DNA from: Brachybacterium nesterenkovii
GTDB lineage: Bacteria > Actinomycetota > Actinomycetes > Actinomycetales > Dermabacteraceae
Reading direction: 5' to 3'
Assembly (NCBI RefSeq): GCF_900163655.1
Contig: NZ_FWFG01000107.1
Coordinates: 20,248-84,247, forward strand
Length of the DNA stretch: 64,000 nt
Shown: one piece after another, positions 1 to 8,137 of the stretch
Numbering within the stretch: the stretch's first letter is position 1
Layout of the letters: every line of letters starts with the position of its first letter
Made by a program: the position numbers and the translations under genes
The notes under the pieces: generated by a model
Seen by the model: only the letters and a program-made list of their open reading frames with translations
What the model was told of the DNA's origin: nothing
Database searches by the model: none

Positions 1-1281
1 CTGACGGATCTGCTGGTCGAGCTCGAGGCCACGAGCGGCCGCGACCTGGCCCCGTGGTCCGCGCTGTGGCTCGAGCGGGCCGGGGTGACCACGCTGTGTC
101 CCGTCATCGAGCGCGACGCCGACGGCGCCGTCACCGCCTTCGCGATCGCGCAGACGGCCCCGGCCGAGCACCCGGTGCTGCGCCCGCACCGCCTGCGCGT
201 CGGCGGCTACTCGCTGCAGGACGACGGTCGGCTCGTGCAGACCGAGGGGTACGAGATCGACGTCGACGGCGAGCGCACCGAGGTCCCGCAGGCGATCGGC
301 GGGAGGGCCGACCTGTGGCTCGTCAACGACGGTGACCTCGCCTACGCGAAGATCCGCCTGGACGATGCCTCGCTGGCGATCGCGATGGAGCACCTGCGCG
401 ACATCGACGACCCGCTGGCGCGGACCCTCATCTGGGGTGCGGCCTGGGACATGGTGCGCGACGGCGAGCTGGCCTCGCGGCGCTTCCACGAGCTCGTGCT
501 CGCCAACATCACCGGCGAGCACCAGTCCTCGGTGATCCGCACCCTGCTGGGGCAGCTCGGCGCCGTGACCGGCCGCTTCGCCGCCCCCGCGGACCGGGAC
601 GCGCGGACCGCCGCGACCGCCGACGCCCTGTGGGAGCTCGCCCGCGGCGCCGAGGCCGGCTCGGACGCCCAGCTGCAGTTCGTCGAGGCCTTCGCACTCC
701 ACGCCTGCACGGCCGAGCACGCCGCGACGCTGTCGGGTCTGCTGGACGGCTCGGTGACGCTGCCCGGGCGGCGTATCGACACCGATCTGCGCTGGAGCCT
801 CGTGATCTCCCTCGCCTCCCTCGGGGGCATCGATGCCGAGGGCATCGACGCGGTGCTCGCCGATGACGACACCGCCTCGGGCCGCCAGCGCGCGCTCACG
901 GCCCGTGCCGCCCTGCCGACTCCGGAGGCCAAGCAGGAGGCGTGGGAGAAGACCGTCGGCTCCGACACCCTGGCCAACGAGTCCGTGACCGCGGTGGTCC
1001 AGGGCTTCTGGCGCGTGCACGACGAGGCGCTCGTGGCCCCGTACGTCGAGCCGTACTTCGCCATGCTCGACGACGTGTGGGCCTCGCGCTCCAGCGAGAT
1101 CGCCAACCGCCTGATCCAGGGGTACTTCCCCTCGGACGCCCCGACGCCGCGGATCGTCGCAGCCGCCGACCAGTGGCTCGTGGACCACATCGACGCTCCC
1201 CTGGGCCTGCGCCGTCCGATCATCGAGGGGCGCGACTCCGCGGCCCGCGCGCTGCGGGTCCAGGAGGCCGACCGGGCCTGA
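1..1281 (+). CDS. pepN: Aminopeptidase N (M1 family), C-terminal part only
   Basis: This is the last 426 codons of an M1 zinc aminopeptidase. The frame is open from base 1, so the gene starts outside the window. The visible part resembles the helical ERAP1-like C-terminal domain of actinobacterial PepN. It opens with a segment carrying LAPWSALWLERAGV and runs through helical-repeat sequence to a C-terminus rich in Arg and Ala. The catalytic HExxH and GAMEN motifs lie upstream and cannot be checked. The enzyme removes N-terminal residues from cytosolic peptides. The next gene, on the same strand, is separated by 325 bp that hold a palindromic repeat, so pepN is probably the end of its transcript. 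The family call is confident from the C-domain pattern alone. Confidence 0.88.
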   Translation: MTDLLVELEATSGRDLAPWSALWLERAGVTTLCPVIERDADGAVTAFAIAQTAPAEHPVLRPHRLRVGGYSLQDDGRLVQTEGYEIDVDGERTEVPQAIGGRADLWLVNDGDLAYAKIRLDDASLAIAMEHLRDIDDPLARTLIWGAAWDMVRDGELASRRFHELVLANITGEHQSSVIRTLLGQLGAVTGRFAAPADRDARTAATADALWELARGAEAGSDAQLQFVEAFALHACTAEHAATLSGLLDGSVTLPGRRIDTDLRWSLVISLASLGGIDAEGIDAVLADDDTASGRQRALTARAALPTPEAKQEAWEKTVGSDTLANESVTAVVQGFWRVHDEALVAPYVEPYFAMLDDVWASRSSEIANRLIQGYFPSDAPTPRIVAAADQWLVDHIDAPLGLRRPIIEGRDSAARALRVQEADRA

Positions 1282-1416
1282 CCGGGGCAGAAGGCGGACG
1301 GTCCGCTAGGCGGGCCGGGCCTGACCGCGGCAGCAGGCTGCCGGTCCCCGAAGCCGGCCGCGCCTGCCCGGGCTCCTGGGCGTCAGGTTCTCGCCCGCCT
1401 CCCGTCCCGCGACCGC

Positions 1417-1495
1417 CGAGATCGACGAAACGAGCCATGTCGCCCCGCGAGAACGCGGAAACGAGCCGCTCAGGTGGCTCATTTCCGCGCTCTCG
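1417..1495 (-). repeat. 79-bp three-module palindromic repeat, copy A
   Basis: Read on the minus strand this element has exactly the same length and module layout as 38041-38119. A roughly 20-bp module (CGAGA.CG..GAAAYGAGCC) is followed after 8 bp by its inverted copy, then after 11 bp by a second inverted copy. The first two modules can form a long hairpin. The outer 20 bp at each end match the other copy closely, whereas the middle has diverged. It sits in the 325-bp gap between pepN and the MscS gene, in which I see nothing else apart from the MscS promoter. It carries no ORF of its own. It is MITE- or BIME-like, but the family is not one I recognise. Confidence 0.75.
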
Positions 1496-1594
1496 TCGGC
1501 GCGGGAAGGTTGGGCACGAGGACGGCAGGGGGGCGCTCGCGCGCATCGCCCCGCCCGTCCAGTCGCCGTCCAGGCGCATCGCGCCCGTCGTGGT

Positions 1595-1600
1595 TAGGGT
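1595..1600 (+). promoter_or_regulatory. -10 element (TAGGGT) of a leaderless mscS transcript
   Basis: TAGGGT ends 6 bp before the ATG at 1607. There is no Shine-Dalgarno sequence between them, so transcription probably begins at or next to the start codon. No convincing -35 box is visible. Confidence 0.45.
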
Positions 1601-1606
1601 CGGGGC

Positions 1607-2542
1607 ATGGACTTCGACTGGCTCCTCGCGGACGACAACGTGCAGAAGGCGGAGACCTTCGCGGATCAGCTGCTGACCTGGCTCGCCACGAGCGGGGTGC
1701 GGATCCTCGTGATCCTGCTCCTCGCGGCCGGTCTGAGGATCGCCGCGGGCTGGCTGATCCGGCGGTTCTTCCGCACGATGGTCGACTCCGGCTCCGTCCT
1801 GTCCTCGATGACGTCGGCCGTGGTCAAGCGCGACACCCAGCAGGTCGAGGCCGCCCGGGCCCGGCGCGAGCAGCGCGCGAAGACGCTGTCGACGGTCGCC
1901 GTGAACATCGCCGCCGCGGCGATCGGCATCATGGCGGGCATCATGATCATCGCCGAGTTCGGCGTGAACGTGGGCCCGATCATCGCGTCGCTGGGCGTGG
2001 TGGGCGTGGCCGCCGGCATCGGCGCCCAGACGATCATCAAGGACTTCATCGCGGGCCTCGTGATGCTGTTCGAGGACGTGATCGCGGTGGGCGACGTCAT
2101 CGACATCGAGTACGCGACCGGCACCGTGGTGGACATCAACCTGCGCACCACGCAGGTCCGCAGCCTCGACGGCGTGCTGTGGACGGTGCGCAACGGCGAG
2201 ATCATCCGCGTGGGCAACATGTCGCGCGGGTTCTCCAACGCCGTCGTCCAGCTCGACATCTCCAACCGGGCGCGCCACGCGGACGTCACGGCCGCGCTCG
2301 AGAAGGCCGTCGCAGCGATCTGGTCGGACGAGACGTTCCGCGAGCTGCTGCTCGAGGAGCCCGTGGTCTCGGGCATCCTGTCGGTGGACGGCGCGCGCGT
2401 GCAGCGCCGCATCGTCGCCAAGGTGATGCCCGGCCAGCAGTGGACCGTCGAGCAGGAGCTGCGCCAGCGGGTGCGCACCGAGTTCGAGGAGGCGGGCATC
2501 GAGTTCGCGATGCCGCCGTTCATGCAGCACACGACCACCTGA
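1607..2542 (+). CDS. Small-conductance mechanosensitive channel, MscS family
   Basis: This is a 311-residue membrane protein of the MscS family, which opens under membrane tension and releases solutes during hypo-osmotic shock. Three hydrophobic segments are visible, at about residues 24-47, 100-122 and 123-155. The last is the pore-lining TM3, rich in Gly and Ala ([18 protein letters not shown]). It is followed by the conserved beta domain ([14 protein letters not shown], then a [16 protein letters not shown] stretch). A charged linker rich in Arg and Glu separates TM1 from TM2. The length suits the minimal family. The start is the only in-frame ATG before TM1 and appears leaderless. The order mscS-glbO downstream of pepN is, from memory, common in Micrococcales. 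Confidence 0.9.
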   Translation: MDFDWLLADDNVQKAETFADQLLTWLATSGVRILVILLLAAGLRIAAGWLIRRFFRTMVDSGSVLSSMTSAVVKRDTQQVEAARARREQRAKTLSTVAVNIAAAAIGIMAGIMIIAEFGVNVGPIIASLGVVGVAAGIGAQTIIKDFIAGLVMLFEDVIAVGDVIDIEYATGTVVDINLRTTQVRSLDGVLWTVRNGEIIRVGNMSRGFSNAVVQLDISNRARHADVTAALEKAVAAIWSDETFRELLLEEPVVSGILSVDGARVQRRIVAKVMPGQQWTVEQELRQRVRTEFEEAGIEFAMPPFMQHTTT

Positions 2543-2636
2543 TCCGGCGGCACGACCACCCGACGGCACGACCACCACCCCGGCGACCGGGGGACGACAC
2601 CGGACGACGATGCGGGACCACGATGCGGAGACTGCG

Positions 2637-3116
2637 ATGACCATCCCCCTCACCCCGGCCGGCGGGCCCGAGCCCGCCGCGGAGCCTTCGTTCTACGAGG
2701 CGATCGGCGGGCAAGCGACGTTCGTCGCCCTCGTCGACCGCTTCTACGAGGGGGTCGTCACCGATCCCCTGCTGCGGCCGATATATCCGGAGGCGGAGAC
2801 GGATCCGACGATGCCGGGCGCGCGCGAGCGCCTGACGATGTTCCTCGAGCAGTACTGGGGCGGGCCCAAGACGTACGGGCAGCGGCGCGGGCATCCCCGC
2901 CTGCGGGTGCGCCATGCGATCTTCCCGGTCTCCCCCGCCGCGCGCGATGCGTGGCTGGGCCACATGCGCGCGGCCGTGGACTCCCTGGGGCTCGCGCCGC
3001 TGCACGCGGAGGCGCTGTGGGACTACCTCGAGCGGGCCGCGCATTCGCTGGTCAACACGCACGACGGCGGGCAGGCGCCGATGGTCGGCGAGCTGCTGCC
3101 CGACCGCATGGACTGA
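2637..3116 (+). CDS. glbO: Group II truncated haemoglobin (GlbO type)
   Basis: This 159-residue protein is a 2-on-2 haemoglobin. Members bind haem and O2 and are linked to redox and NO/peroxide handling at the membrane. The helix A/B region FYEAIGG followed by [12 protein letters not shown] is typical, as are the IYPE turn, the YWGGP segment with the E-helix Gln/Tyr region, and the RHAIFPV proximal-histidine (F8) segment. A conserved Trp (DAWL, G8) marks group II. I chose ATG 2637 rather than the upstream in-frame ATG 2610, because the extra nine residues are low-complexity and not family-like. It lies 94 bp after the MscS gene, possibly on the same transcript. Confidence 0.9.
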   Translation: MTIPLTPAGGPEPAAEPSFYEAIGGQATFVALVDRFYEGVVTDPLLRPIYPEAETDPTMPGARERLTMFLEQYWGGPKTYGQRRGHPRLRVRHAIFPVSPAARDAWLGHMRAAVDSLGLAPLHAEALWDYLERAAHSLVNTHDGGQAPMVGELLPDRMD

Positions 3117-3240
3117 GCAGCCTCCCACCCTCGTGGCCTTTCACTGAGCCCTACCGTGGCACTGAGCGCTGTGCCGCGCGCCGCAGGGGCCCGTCGCCGT
3201 GCCGCGCCCCTGCGACCCGCGCCGGGCTCAGCGGGCTACG

Positions 3241-3726
3241 TCAGTCGCGGAAGGCCTGCGCCGGCCCGCTGAACTCCTCGAGGGCCTCGCGCTGCTCCCG
3301 CGCCAGGCGCGTCGGACGCCCCGTCGCCGCGTCGACCAGCACGATCACGGTGCGCGCGATCGCATAGGGCGCGGCGGCCTGCGGGTCATCCCCCGTCAGC
3401 ACCTGGTACTCGAGGGTGAGGCTCGCGCCGCCGATGCGCGACAGCCACAGGCGCACGATCACCGCGTCGCGGCGGAAGCCCAGCTCGCGCCGGTACTCGA
3501 TGCGGTTGCTCGCCACGACCGTATGCACCGCGGAGGCGCCGTCCTGCGTGGTCGGCAACGCGCTCGGGAGCACCTCAGCACCGAGCGCCACCTGCTCCTC
3601 CGGGGCCGCCCAGAAGGCTCGGATGCGAGCCTCCTCGAGGAGGGTGAGCATCGCGGAGTTGTTGACGTGCCCGTAGCCGTCGATGTCGCTCCAGCGCATG
3701 GGGACGCGGATGTCGAGGTGTGCCAT
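3241..3726 (-). CDS. Acyl-CoA thioesterase, 4-hydroxybenzoyl-CoA thioesterase-like hotdog fold
   Basis: This 161-residue single-hotdog protein hydrolyses acyl-CoA thioesters. The N-terminal WSDIDGYGHVNN segment holds the Asp and the GHVNN turn that define the 4HBT/FcbC branch. A LEEARIRAFW helix and an RIEYRRELGF strand follow, matching the fold. The substrate cannot be told from sequence. It is encoded opposite to its neighbours. The -10 box at 3733-3738 lies 6 bp before the ATG, which suggests leaderless translation. Downstream, 124 bp separate it from the convergent glbO. A second, unrelated thioesterase (TesB type) is encoded 700 bp away. Confidence 0.85.
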   Translation of the reverse strand: MAHLDIRVPMRWSDIDGYGHVNNSAMLTLLEEARIRAFWAAPEEQVALGAEVLPSALPTTQDGASAVHTVVASNRIEYRRELGFRRDAVIVRLWLSRIGGASLTLEYQVLTGDDPQAAAPYAIARTVIVLVDAATGRPTRLAREQREALEEFSGPAQAFRD

Positions 3727-3732
3727 GGGACC

Positions 3733-3738
3733 ATTGTG
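3733..3738 (-). promoter_or_regulatory. -10 element (CACAAT) of the thioesterase gene
   Basis: On the minus strand GGCACAATGGTCCC runs directly into the ATG at 3726. The same 13-base core GCACAATGGTCCC occurs in front of the solute-binding protein gene near 6944, and GGCACAATGG recurs before the PDZ protease start at 15703. The recurrence supports promoter function. Confidence 0.5.
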
Positions 3739-3757
3739 CCGGGGTGCCGACGCGGGC

Positions 3758-3794
3758 GACGGGAGCGGGTGACGGGAGCGGGTGACGGGAGCGG
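3758..3794. repeat. 13-bp tandem repeat, about 2.9 copies
   Basis: The unit GACGGGAGCGGGT is repeated head to tail between the divergent thioesterase and PH-domain-like genes. The third copy ends just before the ATG at 3798, and its GGGAG core may also serve as that gene's ribosome binding site. Confidence 0.7.
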
Positions 3795-3797
3795 CCG

Positions 3798-4430
3798 ATG
3801 GGGTCGATGACGGGGCCGACAGGGCCGAGCGCAGGCACGTCCGGGAGGCTCCCGGGCCTCCTGGAGGAGCTGCACAGGACAGGACGCGTCTCCTCGCCGC
3901 CCTCGCGCCGCTCGCGCCTGTCCTCCGCCGCCCTGCTCCTGTTCGCCCTCGTGGCCGCGACCGGCGCCGTCGGAACCTGCGTGCTCGGCATCCGCGACGG
4001 GAGGCTCGAGGATGCGATCGGCGGCGCGATCGGATCGGTCTTCATGCTCCTGTTCGTGGGGGTCGCCGCTCACGGCCTGCGGATCCGGCGCCCGGGAGGA
4101 CCGCTGACCCTGACGATCTCCGCCGCCGGCGTCCGCGTCAGCGAACGGACGATCCCGTGGGGCGACATCGCGGACGTGCGCGCCCAGCGCCTCCAGGTCC
4201 CCGGCGGCATGCCCGCCCTGCTCCGGGTCATCGGTGGCGTCACCGCCCGCGGCTCGTGCCTCGCGGTCTCGCTCACCGACGAGGGCGTCGCACGTCTGCG
4301 CTCCGAGGGCACCAGCGCCGCCCTCGATCGCGTCCTCCTGCCCGGGCGCGTGCTGCAGCTCGGCATCGGCGGCGCCGTCTCGCCGGAGGACCTCGCTGTG
4401 CTCGCCATGGAGGCGCGCGCCCTACGATGA
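3798..4430 (+). CDS. Small membrane protein with PH-like cytoplasmic domain, function unknown
   Basis: This 210-residue protein has no assigned family that I recognise with certainty. Residues 1-40 are basic and Pro/Ser-rich. Two hydrophobic stretches follow (about 43-63 and 75-95), forming a hairpin anchor. The remaining residues look like a bacterial PH-type fold: the strand pattern LTLTISAAGVRV then RTIPWGDIADVRAQRL is a common signature of these domains. An alternative start at 3807 would shorten it by three residues. Its stop codon overlaps the start of the TesB-type thioesterase gene (ATGA at 4427), so the two are translationally coupled. Localisation to the cytoplasmic membrane is inferred. 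No catalytic residues are evident. Confidence 0.6.
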   Translation: MGSMTGPTGPSAGTSGRLPGLLEELHRTGRVSSPPSRRSRLSSAALLLFALVAATGAVGTCVLGIRDGRLEDAIGGAIGSVFMLLFVGVAAHGLRIRRPGGPLTLTISAAGVRVSERTIPWGDIADVRAQRLQVPGGMPALLRVIGGVTARGSCLAVSLTDEGVARLRSEGTSAALDRVLLPGRVLQLGIGGAVSPEDLAVLAMEARALR

Positions 4431-5410
4431 CCTGCATGACCTCGCACGACTCGCAGACCCCTCTCGCTTCCGAGGCTCCTCCGGCGCCCCCGGCGCCCGA
4501 GACCGCACCGGACCCGGCGTCGCTCGCCCCGGGCCCCGCCTCCCCCGCAGCCGTCGCCCAGGGGCTCGTGGACCTCCTGGACCTCGAGCAGATCGACGAG
4601 GCCGTCTTCGAGGGCTACTCGAACCCCCAGCCCGGCGGGCACGTGTTCGGCGGCCAGGTGATGGGCCAGGCGATCAGCGCGATGGTCCGCACCGTTCCGG
4701 CGGGTCGGCGCATCCATTCCTCGTACTCGTACTTCCTGGCCCCGGGCGCGCCCGACGTGCCGATCCGCTTCGCGGTCGAGCAGCTGCGCGACGGCGGCTC
4801 CTTCTCCGCCCGGCGCGTCCTGGCCACGCAGGAGACCGACGACGGCGCCGAGCGCACGATCCTGTCGATGACCAGCTCGTTCCAGGAGGCGCAGGACGGC
4901 CTCGAGCACGAGGAGCGCGCGCCCGACGCCCCGGATCCGGAGGGGCTCGCGACGACGGCGCAGGTGCTCGAGGGCATCGACCACCCCGTCGCGCAGTACT
5001 GGGCCACCCAGCGCCCCATCGACATCCGCCACGTGACCGATCCGATCTACATCCGCCCCGACGGCTCGGCGAGCGCCACGCAGATGGTGTGGATGCGGAT
5101 GATCGCCCCGATCGATGCCCCCGGCGGCGTGCACGACGCGATCCTCGCCTTCGCGAGCGACTACACGCCCTTCGAGCCGATCCTGCGCCGTCAGGGCCTC
5201 TCGTGGGTGACGCCGGGGCTGCGCGTGGCGACGATCGACCACGCGATCTGGTGGCACCGGCACGTCGACCTCAACGAGTGGCTGCTGTACGTGCAGCGGT
5301 CCCCCTCGGCGGCCGGCGGCCGCGGGCTCACCGAGGGCCGGATGTTCGACCGCTCGGGCGCGCTCGTGGCCACCGTGATCCAGGAGGGCATGGTCCGCAT
5401 CAAGCACTGA
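4427..5410 (+). CDS. tesB: Acyl-CoA thioesterase II (TesB type)
   Basis: This 327-residue double-hotdog thioesterase cleaves medium to long acyl-CoA into free acid and CoA. The first hotdog carries GGHVFGGQVMGQA and HSSYSYFLAPG, followed by a GSFSARRV strand. The second contains DYTPFEPIL, ATIDHAIWWHR and a C-terminal LTEGRMFDRSGALVATVIQ segment. All are TesB hallmarks. The N-terminal 40 residues are Pro/Ala-rich, an extension absent from E. coli TesB. The start ATG at 4427 overlaps the preceding stop (ATGA), and a second ATG at 4436 is possible. A strong hairpin terminator lies 16 bp after the stop. Confidence 0.92.
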   Translation: MTCMTSHDSQTPLASEAPPAPPAPETAPDPASLAPGPASPAAVAQGLVDLLDLEQIDEAVFEGYSNPQPGGHVFGGQVMGQAISAMVRTVPAGRRIHSSYSYFLAPGAPDVPIRFAVEQLRDGGSFSARRVLATQETDDGAERTILSMTSSFQEAQDGLEHEERAPDAPDPEGLATTAQVLEGIDHPVAQYWATQRPIDIRHVTDPIYIRPDGSASATQMVWMRMIAPIDAPGGVHDAILAFASDYTPFEPILRRQGLSWVTPGLRVATIDHAIWWHRHVDLNEWLLYVQRSPSAAGGRGLTEGRMFDRSGALVATVIQEGMVRIKH

Positions 5411-5425
5411 CGCCCCGGGCGTGCG

Positions 5426-5459
5426 CGTGCCCCGTCCGATGAGCATCGGGCGGGGCACG
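5426..5459. terminator. Terminator hairpin between tesB and the convergent solute-binding protein gene
   Basis: The 16-bp arms CGTGCCCCGTCCGATG and CATCGGGCGGGGCACG pair with one G-U wobble and a 2-nt loop. There is no U-tract, as is usual in high-GC actinobacteria. The position, just after tesB, and the near-perfect symmetry suggest it can act for both converging genes. Confidence 0.75.
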
Positions 5460-5523
5460 TCGCGTCAGGGCCCACGTCGCGTCAGGGTCCACGTCGCGTC
5501 AGGGTCCACGTCGCGTCAGGGTC
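5456..5523. repeat. 17-bp tandem repeat, four copies
   Basis: Four contiguous units of CACGTCGCGTCAGGGTC (the first ends in GCC) start on the last bases of the terminator hairpin. They fill the gap up to the 3' end of the solute-binding protein gene. Three copies are identical, so the array is young or actively homogenised. It is non-coding. Confidence 0.85.
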
Positions 5524-5565
5524 GCGGCACCGCTGTCCCGGGCAGCGCAGCCCTGGGGCCGCACA

Positions 5566-6897
5566 TCAGGCCATGGCCTCGTTCCCGGCCTCCTGGGCCG
5601 CGGGCAGGCCGTCGGCCGCGCTCAGGCGTCCGATGAAGATCTCCTGGAAGATGGGCATCGCGGCCTCGAGGCCCGCATTGGACTTGGCGCCGCGGTCGGC
5701 CGGGGTGGTGTCGTTCGTCGCGGTGATGAACTGCTGGACGTCCACGCCCTTGCCGCTCCAGTGCTCGACGAAGGCGCCCTGCGCGTCGGCGTGGGCGGGG
5801 AAGGCGACGCCCTGGGTGCCCAGCGGGCGCTGGCCGTCGGCGGTGCCGAGCCAGCGCAGCAGCTCCTGGATGCCCTCCTTCTTCTCGTCCCCGGCGCGGG
5901 CGTTGCCGACGGCGACGACGCCGTGGATCACGGACTTGCCGCCCGCGGGCCCGGCGACGAGCGGGGCGATGCCCCACGCGAAGGTGTCGCCCACGCCCTC
6001 GGCGATGTTCTTGACGTTGTAGGGGCCGGACTGGAAGAGCGCGAGCTTGCCCTGGGTGAACAGGTCACGGGTGAAGTCGCCGTTCTCGTTGGTATCGGCG
6101 GCGCTCGGGGCGATCTGCTGGACGTTGACGAGGTCCGCGGCGTACTGGAACGCGGCGATGCCCTCCGCGGAGGCGAAGGAGTACTTCTCGTCCGCGTCCT
6201 GCCACTGGGCGCCGTTGGAGGCGAGGAACGGGCCGATGATGGCCTGACGGTCGGCCTGGGCGTTGAACGCGAACTGCGTGCGGGTGTTCGGGTCGAAGCC
6301 CTCGTCGCCCGGGTGCTTGCCGCCCTGGTCGAGGGTCAGGGCCCGTCCCGCGTCCCGCAGGGCGTCGGTGGGGGCGGCGGGGTCGAAGCGCAGGGAGGCC
6401 GGGTCGATGCCGGCCGCGTCCGTGAGGTTCTTGTTGTAGTACAGGGCGATCGAGTCCCACAGCTGGGGCACACCCCACAGGCCGCCGTCGCGCGTGTAGA
6501 GGTCGACGACGGACTTCACCCACTTGTCCCGGCCCTCGGTGACGACGTCGTTGATGTTCATGAGGTTCCCGGACTCCTGGAACTGCACGAAGTTCGCGGA
6601 GTTCATCCAGTAGACGTCCGCGGCCTCGGAGGAGCCGACGTCGAGCGAGAGCGTCTTCCAGTACTCGTCCCACGGGACCACCGTGATGGCGACCTTCCAG
6701 CCGGTCTTCTCGGTGAAGGCCTGGAAGGACTCCTCGTAGGCGGGCTTGGCGGTCTCGTCCCACAGGCGGAAGGTGAGGGTCTTGGCGTCCTCGCCGTCAT
6801 CGCCGCCCCCGTTCGAGGACGACGGGGAGCAGGCGGCGGCGGTGCCGACAGCGCCGGTCGCGGCGAGAGCGGTCAGGAGGCGGCGTCGAGAGAGCAT
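5566..6897 (-). CDS. Sugar ABC transporter extracellular solute-binding lipoprotein
   Basis: This 443-residue family-1 solute-binding protein captures a sugar or oligosaccharide outside the membrane and delivers it to the permease pair encoded upstream. Its N-terminus starts MLSRRRLLTAL and ends in a lipobox-like TAAAC, so Cys23 would be lipidated. The Arg-Arg pair also allows Tat export. The mature part begins with a Ser/Gly/Asp-rich linker and then TFRLWDET, typical of the group. I chose the ATG at 6897 because AAGGAAGG lies 7 bp before it and the signal peptide begins there. The upstream open frame is not signal-like. A 234-bp gap with its own -10 box separates it from malG-like, so it probably has separate, higher expression. 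Confidence 0.9.
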   Translation of the reverse strand: MLSRRRLLTALAATGAVGTAAACSPSSSNGGGDDGEDAKTLTFRLWDETAKPAYEESFQAFTEKTGWKVAITVVPWDEYWKTLSLDVGSSEAADVYWMNSANFVQFQESGNLMNINDVVTEGRDKWVKSVVDLYTRDGGLWGVPQLWDSIALYYNKNLTDAAGIDPASLRFDPAAPTDALRDAGRALTLDQGGKHPGDEGFDPNTRTQFAFNAQADRQAIIGPFLASNGAQWQDADEKYSFASAEGIAAFQYAADLVNVQQIAPSAADTNENGDFTRDLFTQGKLALFQSGPYNVKNIAEGVGDTFAWGIAPLVAGPAGGKSVIHGVVAVGNARAGDEKKEGIQELLRWLGTADGQRPLGTQGVAFPAHADAQGAFVEHWSGKGVDVQQFITATNDTTPADRGAKSNAGLEAAMPIFQEIFIGRLSAADGLPAAQEAGNEAMA

Positions 6898-6943
6898 GGG
6901 GTTCCTTCCTTCGCGGTCCGCGCACGCGGCGCGGCTCGGGACC

Positions 6944-6949
6944 ATTGTG
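6944..6949 (-). promoter_or_regulatory. -10 element (CACAAT) of the solute-binding protein gene
   Basis: TGCACAATGGTCCC lies about 50 bp upstream of the lipoprotein ATG and repeats the sequence preceding the thioesterase gene at 3733. It gives a leader of about 40 nt that includes the AAGGAAGG ribosome binding site. Confidence 0.45.
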
Positions 6950-7131
6950 CACGGCGCGCCCGAGCGCCACCGCTCAGGGAGACGCGGCGAGACCGAGCGG
7001 TCGGACGAACCGGGACGGAACGGGGCGGAGCGGGCGCACGGACCGCGGAGGCGGCCCGAGACCCCGGGTTGATCGGCGACGCAGCGCCTCCCGGGCCGCG
7101 TCCGGTCCGGCGCCCGCACCGGGGCAGCGCC

Positions 7132-8121
7132 TCAGCGCAGCGTCGAGGCGCCGATCGAGCGGGTGATCTGCCGCTGGAAGACGATGAACAGGAGCACGAG
7201 CGGGACCATCGCGAGGGTCGTCGCGGCCATCACAAGCGTCCAGTTGTTGTTGTACTGGCTCTGCAGCGACGCCGTCGCGACCGTCACGGTGCGCCACTCG
7301 GGCCCGGTGGTGATCACCAGCGGCCACAGGAACGAGTTCCAGTGCGTCACGACGGTGATCAGCACGAGCGTGACGATCGTCGGCCGGTTCAGCGGCAGCA
7401 CCAGGTTCCACAGCAGGCGCAGGTGCCCGGCGCCGTCGACGCGCATCGCGTCGATCAGCTCGCTCGGCATGGTCCGGAAGCTCTCGCGCAGCAGGAAGAT
7501 CGCGTACGGCGAGCCCAGCATGAACGGCACCACGAGCGCCCAGAACGTGTTGCGCAGCCCGGCCTCGCTCATCATGAGGTACAGCGGCACGACGACGACG
7601 GCCTGCGGGACCATCAGCGTCGCGACGTACACCCAGAACAGCAGGTCGCGGCCGGGGAAGCGCAGGCGCGCGAACGCGTAGGCGGCCAGGATCGAGAACA
7701 CCATCTGGCCGACGAGGATCACCGCGACCATCTGCACCGTCACGACCACCGGGGTGACGAAGCCGTCGGTGCCCGTGAACAGGGCCGCGAAGTTCTCCAG
7801 CGTCGGCGGGTCCGGCAGGCGCAGGGGGCCGCGCTGGGCGAACTGCCGCGGTGACGTGAATGCCGTCAGCGCCGAGACCAGGAACGGGGACAGCGTCAGC
7901 ACGGCGGCGATGAGCAGCACCGCATAGGTCCCCAGGTTCGCCAGGACGCCGGACACGCGGCGGGAGCGCCCCTGGGAACGCGCAGGCCGGGTTGGCTCCG
8001 CGGCGGTGGTCGTCGCGGTCGCGCTCGCGGTCGCACCCCTGCTCGTCGCGCTCGTCGCGCCTGTGCTCGTCGCACTCGCGTTCGCGCCCGTGCTCTTGGC
8101 GCTCTTCGGGCTCGTTGCCAT
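7132..8121 (-). CDS. Carbohydrate ABC transporter permease, MalG-like
   Basis: This 329-residue inner-membrane permease forms half of the channel for the adjacent sugar importer. Six hydrophobic segments are visible. The cytoplasmic EAA loop reads ELIDAMRVDGAGHLRLLW, the contact for the ATPase. The first 50 or so residues are an unusual Ala/Thr/Ser low-complexity stretch absent from typical MalG proteins. The true start could lie downstream of it. The gene follows the MalF-like gene by 16 bp, so they are co-transcribed. No ATPase gene is present in the window. Actinobacteria often use one shared MsiK-type ATPase for several such importers, which would explain the gap. Confidence 0.92.
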   Translation of the reverse strand: MATSPKSAKSTGANASATSTGATSATSRGATASATATTTAAEPTRPARSQGRSRRVSGVLANLGTYAVLLIAAVLTLSPFLVSALTAFTSPRQFAQRGPLRLPDPPTLENFAALFTGTDGFVTPVVVTVQMVAVILVGQMVFSILAAYAFARLRFPGRDLLFWVYVATLMVPQAVVVVPLYLMMSEAGLRNTFWALVVPFMLGSPYAIFLLRESFRTMPSELIDAMRVDGAGHLRLLWNLVLPLNRPTIVTLVLITVVTHWNSFLWPLVITTGPEWRTVTVATASLQSQYNNNWTLVMAATTLAMVPLVLLFIVFQRQITRSIGASTLR

Positions 8122-8137
8122 GGCGGTCTCCCTCCCC

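Noticed and set aside
2545..2580. Short direct repeat GGCACGACCACC after mscS
   Set aside because: Only two imperfect 12-bp copies; too short to separate from chance in this composition.
5456..5523. Possible CRISPR array
   Set aside because: The 17-bp units are contiguous without spacers, and no cas gene is present. The same holds for the arrays at 37964 and 38243.
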